Made by a program: the position numbers and the translations under genes
Part shown: piece by piece, positions 57,916 to 64,000 of the stretch
Layout of the letters: every line of letters begins with the position of its first letter
How positions within the stretch are numbered: the first letter of the stretch is position 1
The notes under the pieces: generated by a model
Databases searched by the model: none
What the model saw: only the letters and a program-made list of their open reading frames with translations
Told to the model about the DNA's origin: nothing
From: Sulfuriferula sp. AH1
GTDB lineage: Bacteria > Pseudomonadota > Gammaproteobacteria > Burkholderiales > Sulfuriferulaceae
Direction: 5' to 3'
Length of the DNA stretch: 64,000 bases
NCBI RefSeq assembly: GCF_002162035.1
Contig: NZ_CP021138.1
Span: 868,001-932,000 of the forward strand

Positions 57916-59385
57916 TTAAGCGGTGCCGCCGACAGTCAGCCCGTCGATGCGCAGTGTGGGCTGGCCCACGCCTACCGGCACGCTTTGACCTTCCTTGCCG
58001 CAGGTGCCGACGCCGGGGTCGAGCGCCATGTCGTTGCCGATCATGGAGACGCGGGTCAGCACATCCGGGCCGTTGCCGATCAGGGTTGCACCCTTGACCG
58101 GGTAGGTGATTTTACCATCTTCTATCATATAGGCTTCAGCAGCGGAAAACACGAATTTGCCGCTGGTGATGTCAACCTGCCCGCCGCCGAAATTGGCGGC
58201 GTAAAGGCCGTGTTTGACTGAAGCGATGATTTCCTGCGGATCCTTGTCGCCGTTGAGCATGTAGGTGTTGGTCATGCGCGGCATCGGGATGTGGGCGAAG
58301 GATTCGCGGCGTGCATTGCCGGTAACCGGCACGCCCATCAGGCGGGCGTTGAGACTGTCCTGCATGTAGCCTTTGAGTATGCCATTCTCGATCAGTGTGG
58401 TGCACTGGGTAGGATTGCCTTCGTCATCGACGTTCAGCGAGCCGCGGCGATGGGCGATAGTGCCGTCATCCACCACGGTCACGCCGGTGGCGGCTACGCG
58501 TTCGCCGATGCGTCCGCTGAATGCGGAGCTGCCTTTGCGGTTGAAGTCGCCTTCCAGGCCGTGGCCGATGGCTTCGTGCAGCAGAATGCCGGGCCAGCCC
58601 GCGCCCAGCACCACCGTCATGGTGCCAGCCGGTGCAGGCTTGGCTGACAGATTGGTGATGGCCTGATGCACGGCCTGTTCGGCGTAGTGCTTGAGCATGG
58701 CATCGGTAAAGTATTCGTAACTGAAACGACCGCCGCCGCCTGCCGAACCCTGTTCGCGACGGCCGTCCTGTTCGGTGATGACCTGCAGCGACAGGCGCAC
58801 CAGGGGGCGCACATCAGCTGCCTGATGGCCGTCGGAACGGGCGATGAACACCACGTCGTATTCAGCAGCGAGACTCGCCATGACCTGCGTGACGCGAGAA
58901 TCGGCAGCGCGCGCATAGCGTTCCAGCTTTTCCAGCAGCGCTACCTTTTCTGCATCCTTGAGCGTGGTCAGCGGATCTATCGGCTGGTACAGGGCATTGC
59001 CGGTTTTGCGGGCGACGGCGTAATGCTTGTGGCTGGCACCGCCCTTGGCGATGGCGCGGGTGGCATCGCTGGCGGCGATCAGCGCGGCATGGCTGATATC
59101 GTCGGAATAGGCAAAAGCGGTTTTTTCGCCGGAGACGGCGCGTACGCCGACACCTTGTTCGATATTGAAGCTGCCGGATTTGACCTGGCCTTCTTCCAGG
59201 CTCCAGCTTTCCGAGCGCGTGTACTGGAAATACAGGTCGGCGTAGTCCAGATGGTGATCCATCAGCCGCCCGAATACGCTGTCGAGTTGGCCCACTTCAA
59301 GCTGATTCGGCACAAACAGGGTTTCCTGGGCGGTTTCCAGTAAAGCGGCGGCGTTGGGTATATATATTCCGGAGAGCGTAGTCAT
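57916..59385 (-). CDS. tldD: TldD metalloprotease
   Basis: This 489-residue protein with TldE/PmbA forms a zinc protease acting on unfolded peptides such as antibiotic precursors. The HExxxH motif is H270-E271...H275 in LLHEAIGHGLEGD, and the C-terminal GKEGQSVPVGVGQP is a family marker. No tldE is adjacent. It follows the nitrilase gene by 9 bases. Confidence 0.95.
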   Translation of the reverse strand: MTTLSGIYIPNAAALLETAQETLFVPNQLEVGQLDSVFGRLMDHHLDYADLYFQYTRSESWSLEEGQVKSGSFNIEQGVGVRAVSGEKTAFAYSDDISHAALIAASDATRAIAKGGASHKHYAVARKTGNALYQPIDPLTTLKDAEKVALLEKLERYARAADSRVTQVMASLAAEYDVVFIARSDGHQAADVRPLVRLSLQVITEQDGRREQGSAGGGGRFSYEYFTDAMLKHYAEQAVHQAITNLSAKPAPAGTMTVVLGAGWPGILLHEAIGHGLEGDFNRKGSSAFSGRIGERVAATGVTVVDDGTIAHRRGSLNVDDEGNPTQCTTLIENGILKGYMQDSLNARLMGVPVTGNARRESFAHIPMPRMTNTYMLNGDKDPQEIIASVKHGLYAANFGGGQVDITSGKFVFSAAEAYMIEDGKITYPVKGATLIGNGPDVLTRVSMIGNDMALDPGVGTCGKEGQSVPVGVGQPTLRIDGLTVGGTA

Positions 59386-59394
59386 ATGCGTACC

Positions 59395-60300
59395 TTATGT
59401 GACAGATTTGATTTTCAGGCGGCTGCAATCGAGCGTGCGATGCTTGAGTGCGGGCAGGCTGCTGCGCAGACTGGCCTGATAATCCGGGTTGATGCCGGCC
59501 ATGACGATGCCCGAGCCACGCGGCAGGCGATCCAGCACCACGCCCCACGGGTCGACGATCATGGTGTCGCCATGGGTTTCGCGTCCCGATAAGTGATACC
59601 CGCCTTGGGCCGGGGCGACGACATAAGCCAGATTCTCGATGGCACGGGCGCGGATCAGGGTCTCAAAATGGGCCTTGCCGGTGGTGGCGGTAAACGCCGA
59701 CGGCACGAAAATGATATCGACATTATGCATGGCGCGGTACAGCTCGGGGAAGCGCAAGTCGTAACAGATCGACAGACCGATGCGTCCGAACGGGGTATCG
59801 AGCACGACGATCTCATTGCCGGGATCGATCGTATTCTCTTCCTGATAGTGTTCCGCACCCAGATCCAGGCCGAATAGATGGATTTTGTCATAGCGCGCAA
59901 CCTGTTTGCCCTTGTCATCATAGACCAGGCAGCTGTTGCGCACCTTGTCAGGGTTGTCGCAGGCGAGTGGAATCGAGCCGCCGATCAGCCAGACTTTGTG
60001 TTTTTTTGCGATATTGGACATGAATTTCTGGATCGGTCCCTTGCCTTCGGTTTCCTTGACAGCGACTTTGTCGGCATCTTTTAAGCCCATGATCGCAAAG
60101 TACTCGGGCAGTGCAACCAGTTTCGCTCCCTGCTTGGCTGCGGCAGCGATCAGGCGCTCGGCTTCAGCCAGATTGGCGGCGACATTGGGGCCTGACGCCA
60201 TCTGGATCGCGGCAACACGAATCACACCGCTATGGGCAGGTTTTTTAGCCGTGCTTCGAGTTTTGGATTTGGCGAAGCTGGACGAGGTATTGCTAGTCAT
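59395..60300 (-). CDS. Carbon-nitrogen hydrolase (Nit/omega-amidase-like)
   Basis: This 301-residue nitrilase-superfamily enzyme has the Glu-Lys-Cys triad: E66 (LPEYFA), K139 (YDKIHLF) and C179 (ICYDLRFPELYR). It most resembles the YbeM/Nit1 group that hydrolyses deaminated glutathione or omega-amides. The first 25 residues are Ser/Lys/Thr-rich and not part of the fold. It overlaps the small secreted protein gene by 8 bases and precedes tldD, a common betaproteobacterial order (yhdP-nit-tldD). Confidence 0.9.
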   Translation of the reverse strand: MTSNTSSSFAKSKTRSTAKKPAHSGVIRVAAIQMASGPNVAANLAEAERLIAAAAKQGAKLVALPEYFAIMGLKDADKVAVKETEGKGPIQKFMSNIAKKHKVWLIGGSIPLACDNPDKVRNSCLVYDDKGKQVARYDKIHLFGLDLGAEHYQEENTIDPGNEIVVLDTPFGRIGLSICYDLRFPELYRAMHNVDIIFVPSAFTATTGKAHFETLIRARAIENLAYVVAPAQGGYHLSGRETHGDTMIVDPWGVVLDRLPRGSGIVMAGINPDYQASLRSSLPALKHRTLDCSRLKIKSVT

Positions 60301-60646
60301 GTTGTATCTCCAAACGGATCGGGTCGGTTGATGCAGCTGTTTTTTTTAATATGATACGCCCAGCGGGAAGTGCCAGGGCAACTAACCACTGCCGTAATTC
60401 GTTCGCTGATACGCCTGATTCGTCGGTATCGCTGTAAATAATGGTCATTCTGCTTGTGTCATCGGCAAGCAGCTCGGTAATGCACGGCTTGATGGAAGGC
60501 TCGTTGAGTATCGTCATGCCCGAGCGCGGTTGTAACCAGAAAGCGTCGTCCAGCACGCAGGTCTCGGCATGTATGCTTGGGGATGATGTAAGCATCAAGC
60601 TTAGGATAGCGAGTTTAATAGTTTGTTCCATTTTTCTGATTTTCAT
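60293..60646 (-). CDS. Small secreted protein of unknown function
   Basis: This 117-residue protein starts with a basic N terminus and hydrophobic segment (LAILSLMLTSSPSIHAE), a likely signal peptide cut after Ala. The mature part has two Cys (CVLDD, KPCITEL) that could form a disulfide. ATG 60646 overlaps yhdP by 32 bases; ATG 60631 is an alternative. It matches no family I recognise, but its place between yhdP and the nitrilase suggests co-expression. Confidence 0.7.
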   Translation of the reverse strand: MKIRKMEQTIKLAILSLMLTSSPSIHAETCVLDDAFWLQPRSGMTILNEPSIKPCITELLADDTSRMTIIYSDTDESGVSANELRQWLVALALPAGRIILKKTAASTDPIRLEIQHD

Positions 60647-63600
60647 TAATTCGTCCAGCTTTGCTGACTGAGGGGTCGGCCCACGGTCCTGTAATCATAT
60701 AATCAAATCGCACGGCCTGACCGAACGGATCTTTCAACAGCTTCTGCATCGCATATACGCCTAAACCAACTACCGGCCCGCCTACCAGTGAACTGGCAAA
60801 GGCGACGCTCTCACTCAGTTTCGGGGTGATGGAAGCGCGCAGTTGCTGCGTTTGTGTATTTATATCCACGGCACCGCTCATTTGTACTGTGGCCGCGGGT
60901 CCCTGCATCAGGAAATCGTTGCTGTAGATGATGCCGCGATCGAGCCTTATCGTAGCGGAAATGTCATCAAAAGCGAAGCCGTTACTAAACACATCACGGA
61001 AATCCAGGCCAATGCGGCGCGGTAGCGATTGCAGGCTCAATACGCCCAGCAATTTGGCAGCCCCCGGATCTGCCTTGAGGAACTGCCCGTTGCTGGCTTC
61101 CAGGTTGAAATTGCCGGACAGGCTGGCGACTGTCATGTCAACCGGTGTGCCATTCCAGCTTGCCTGCCCGTCAACTACGGCGTGGCCGCGTTTGACGGTA
61201 TCCGCATGATCGAAACGGTTGAGGAATTGGCCGATGTCATTCACCTCGAAATGGATTTTCGCATCCGTTTGCGGCACGCTTTGCGGGCGCCAGAGAGCAG
61301 ACATCTGCAATTTGCTGTCGTTATGCGTGAGCTGGATGTGGTCGAAGTCGAGACCGCCCGGAACAGGGGTGGCGCTTACTTCCAGTTTGCCCAGACGGCG
61401 GTTGCCCAGTTGCAATTCATCCACGTTCAGCGTGAGTTTCGGCCATTGATTGTTTTCTGACTGGCCGGTGGTTGCATTGCCGGTGCCGGTGGCAGGAATG
61501 GTCAGGTTTTTGAAATGGGCATTCAAGGCATTGAACTGGTCACGGGGCGTGCCGGGTGTCCAGGTAATATCCCCTTGCATCGCAGGGCTCTGGATGCTGG
61601 AATGCCAGCTGGTTCCTGAGTGTCTGGCGCGGATGGCAACATCGTTAAAGCGGCGCCCGAATACATCAAGCTGATTGATATTGATATTGACTCCGGCAAT
61701 GGCCGGCAGGTCTTGTCCGGATTTGCTGTCAAGCTGGCCGATCCACCTATCCAGGTCGGAAGCGGCCAGATTGCCGGTTATCCATATGCCGCTTTCATCG
61801 GGTAATTCCGCGTTGCCGCCGAAGCGTATCGTGCCGCGTTCGATCTGATTGCGATTGTTCTGTTCGAGCTGCAATAATTTTGCCGTGGCGACTTGCCCAT
61901 AGCGCAGATCTATCACCGTTTCGCCCGGATTACGGGGACGGGTGCTCACATGCGTCAGTTGACGATTGGCTGCCGCCTTGTTAAATGGCGGCGGTAATGC
62001 AATGTCCAGACCCAGCAAATCACTTTCGAAATCCGTGGCATTGGCACGGCCATGGAGCAAATCGATTCTGCCTTGCCATGCCGCACTGCCGGTGACGAAT
62101 CTGGCTACGCCATTGTCAAGGTAAGGGCTCAAACCGGCAGCATTGAGGCGGCCTTGCAGATTGATGCGGGTAATGCCGTCGGCCATGCTTTGCGTCGACA
62201 GGCTGGCCGGGCCGCCGAGCAGACGCAGCGTAATGCCCTGGGCATTGATCCCCTTGTGCGTGAAGTTCAGTTTGCCGCGCACCGCATCGAGCTGCGGCAG
62301 CGGTTTGGCGGGGACAATGGTATTGCCAATGAAGGCGAGGGTGCCCGCCAACGTGGTGTCCTGGATATGGCGTAACGGCAACGCGAAATCGAGATTGAGC
62401 CTGGCGTCGCCGGTGGCGGTCGCGCCGGCGGTAAGGTTGTCGATCCTGACGGCGATCGGGCTGTTGTTGGTAAAGCGGATAAAATCGGCCAGCGTGCCGG
62501 TGGCTTCGCCGCTGACGTTAAGCGTTTCGTCTGTTGCAAACAGGTCGGGAACCACTGCGCTGATGCGGCGCAGATCCGCACCATAAAGTTTTGCGCTGTC
62601 GGAAGTGATCGCCATGCGGGTTCCGGTAAAGCGCAAATCGGCGTTGATGTGGTCGATTGCCGGGTATTCGGGTGCCGGTTGCAGTACGCCATCGGCAATT
62701 TTGACATTGACTTCCAGAAAGCCGTTTTTATCGTTGTGGAACGGATATTTCGCCAGATCGCCTTTCAAGCGGAACTGCACATTCGTCACTTTGCCATCGA
62801 GCACGTTGGTGCGTACCCAGTCATAGGCGGGCTGCTTCACAGCCAGCGGCAAATAGCGATAGGCGGCTTTGCCATTGCCGCGCCAGATGGCGCCGGTCAG
62901 GTCGATCACGCCGGGATGTCCGGCCTGCCAGCGGTATTCGCCGAATAAATTGCCGGCGACATCGGCGTTGGCAAAAGAACCCTCAGTGAGTTGAAAACGG
63001 TAATCGCTGGCTTGTTTTTGCCATTTGAGCTGGGTGGTCAGCGTGTCAAATACGACATCCGGGTCGAACAGGATGCTGGGCAGGTGCAATCCGACGTGCT
63101 GGCTGTTAAGTGCCAGATTGCCGCCTTGGGTATTGGCGTTGATTTGTCCGCTCAACCCGCTAAATCCGGGCGCCGTATTGCTGCCAGACAGGCCAAGCTG
63201 GCGGAATTGCCCTTGAATCCGGTAATCCGACGGATGCAACAGGTCGCCTTGCCAGTGGGCGCTGAACTGCTTGAGGCGTCCGCTGGGACGATGCTGATTT
63301 AGCGCATCGCGTTGAGCTGCGGATAGCGGGATGTAGGCAGCCAGCCGTGCCACGGATTGCAACCATAGGTCATTGATGCTGAGATCGCCGACAGCGGCAG
63401 TGCTGGCATTGGCGGGAGCGTAGCGCAGGTAAAAATCGAATGGCGTGACGTATAGAAAATCGCTGGTGCGCAGGCTGACCTGGCGCAAATCCAGCGATTG
63501 CGCTGAACCCAGACGTTTCCATTTTACCTTGCCGGTCAGATCGAGCAGATTCAGGCGCGGCAACTCGGCAGCGAATTGCAGCGAGAGCTGATGCAGGGTT

Positions 63601-64000
63601 GTGTTGGCGGTAATGGCGATAATCTGTTTCCGGGCGATCTGCAGTTGCAGGTCGAGATTGCCGAAGCCGCGGGTAATGCCCAGCGGAAGCGTAATCCAGG
63701 GCCGCCATTGCGCCAGATCGGTACGTTCTACGTGCAGATTCAGTGAGCCGCGCCAATCAATGAGCTGGCTGAGGCTGCTGCCGCGGAATTCGCCGCGCAA
63801 ATCCAGCGGGTTGGCGACCAGCGGCGGTGGAATGGCCGTAATCCGGAATTGATGCCTGCTGCCGCGGTTGGTGAGGTTGATGTTCACTTCGCGCGCCACC
63901 AATAACGGTGCCTGCCGCTGGTCGTCCTGCCACGACATGGTGGCATGATTGATCTGGATCTGACGCTGTTTTAACAGCCAGTCGGTGAATTCGCTGTTAT
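60615..64000 (-). CDS. yhdP: YhdP-family AsmA-like envelope protein, 5' end outside window
   Basis: At least 1128 residues are encoded; the frame is open to base 64000, and an internal ATG at 63938 is not the likely start. YhdP and related AsmA-like proteins form long hydrophobic-groove bridges between inner and outer membrane and move phospholipids. The many beta-repeat blocks and the C-terminal DUF3971/AsmA_2 region (SLQSLPRRIGLDFRDVFSNG, then ITPKLSESVAFASSLVGGP) are seen. No signal or membrane segment is visible because the N terminus is missing. Confidence 0.9.
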   Translation of the reverse strand, partial: NSEFTDWLLKQRQIQINHATMSWQDDQRQAPLLVAREVNINLTNRGSRHQFRITAIPPPLVANPLDLRGEFRGSSLSQLIDWRGSLNLHVERTDLAQWRPWITLPLGITRGFGNLDLQLQIARKQIIAITANTTLHQLSLQFAAELPRLNLLDLTGKVKWKRLGSAQSLDLRQVSLRTSDFLYVTPFDFYLRYAPANASTAAVGDLSINDLWLQSVARLAAYIPLSAAQRDALNQHRPSGRLKQFSAHWQGDLLHPSDYRIQGQFRQLGLSGSNTAPGFSGLSGQINANTQGGNLALNSQHVGLHLPSILFDPDVVFDTLTTQLKWQKQASDYRFQLTEGSFANADVAGNLFGEYRWQAGHPGVIDLTGAIWRGNGKAAYRYLPLAVKQPAYDWVRTNVLDGKVTNVQFRLKGDLAKYPFHNDKNGFLEVNVKIADGVLQPAPEYPAIDHINADLRFTGTRMAITSDSAKLYGADLRRISAVVPDLFATDETLNVSGEATGTLADFIRFTNNSPIAVRIDNLTAGATATGDARLNLDFALPLRHIQDTTLAGTLAFIGNTIVPAKPLPQLDAVRGKLNFTHKGINAQGITLRLLGGPASLSTQSMADGITRINLQGRLNAAGLSPYLDNGVARFVTGSAAWQGRIDLLHGRANATDFESDLLGLDIALPPPFNKAAANRQLTHVSTRPRNPGETVIDLRYGQVATAKLLQLEQNNRNQIERGTIRFGGNAELPDESGIWITGNLAASDLDRWIGQLDSKSGQDLPAIAGVNININQLDVFGRRFNDVAIRARHSGTSWHSSIQSPAMQGDITWTPGTPRDQFNALNAHFKNLTIPATGTGNATTGQSENNQWPKLTLNVDELQLGNRRLGKLEVSATPVPGGLDFDHIQLTHNDSKLQMSALWRPQSVPQTDAKIHFEVNDIGQFLNRFDHADTVKRGHAVVDGQASWNGTPVDMTVASLSGNFNLEASNGQFLKADPGAAKLLGVLSLQSLPRRIGLDFRDVFSNGFAFDDISATIRLDRGIIYSNDFLMQGPAATVQMSGAVDINTQTQQLRASITPKLSESVAFASSLVGGPVVGLGVYAMQKLLKDPFGQAVRFDYMITGPWADPSVSKAGRINENQKNGTNY

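Noticed and set aside
1-64000. CRISPR arrays, tRNA or rRNA genes, insertion sequences, integrase or prophage genes
   Set aside because: No repeated spacer pattern, cloverleaf-like gap sequence, transposase or integrase protein was seen; gaps between genes are all under about 270 bases.

Overview
The window is a gene-dense stretch (no gene-free gap above 300 bases, no rRNA, tRNA, IS element or CRISPR seen) from what looks like a betaproteobacterial chemolithoautotroph, most likely in or near Nitrosomonadales (sulfur or iron oxidiser type). This rests on gene order (rpsB-tsf-pyrH-frr-uppS-cdsA-dxr-rseP-bamA-skp-lpxD-fabZ-lpxA-lpxB-rnhB; rpoE-rseA-rseB-rseC-mucD; lepA-lepB-DUF4845-rnc), a form IA RuBisCO operon with cbbQ and cbbO, and a DsrE-family protein. 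The genus cannot be fixed from the sequence alone.

Layout. 1-13.5 kb (+): translation genes followed by isoprenoid, phospholipid, outer-membrane assembly and lipid A genes. 13.6-17.9 kb: a CopD-like membrane protein, then on the minus strand an M14 peptidase, a DUF2892 protein and pdxJ-recO-era. 17.9-31.6 kb: mixed genes (glycosyltransferase, YnfA, leuA with a divergent Lrp-type regulator, orphan slipin, an aldolase fused to a Dabb domain) and the cbbLS-cbbQO operon with divergent cbbR. 31.7-47.7 kb: an aryl-polyene/xanthomonadin-type pigment cluster. Three plus-strand genes (halogenase-like flavoprotein, XanB2-like chorismatase, PlsC acyltransferase) converge on a long minus-strand run (ACP, COG4648 membrane protein, ketosynthase, chain-length factor, two dehydratases, ketoreductase, AMP ligase, acyltransferase, LolA-like carrier, MMPL exporter, NodB deacetylase, PAP2 phosphatase, CPA2 antiporter). 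47.8-55.8 kb (-): rnc, DUF4845, lepB, lepA, a glutaredoxin-like gene and the sigma-E locus. 56-64 kb (-): DsrE protein, gltX, tldD, nitrilase, a small secreted protein and a partial yhdP.

How parts fit. The first block and the sigma-E locus together make one envelope-stress circuit: RseP should cut RseA, and BamA, Skp and MucD are the usual effectors. The pigment cluster can be read as a pathway: chorismate to hydroxybenzoate (chorismatase), activation and loading on ACP, iterative elongation with full reduction to a polyene, possible halogenation, lipid attachment, export. The rnc and era genes, normally adjacent, are about 30 kb apart here, with the carbon-fixation and pigment genes between them.

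Three conserved genes (rseP, the chorismatase, the short dehydratase) each carry one apparent single-base loss in a G/C run. This looks more like a sequencing or assembly homopolymer error than decay, but it cannot be settled from the sequence.
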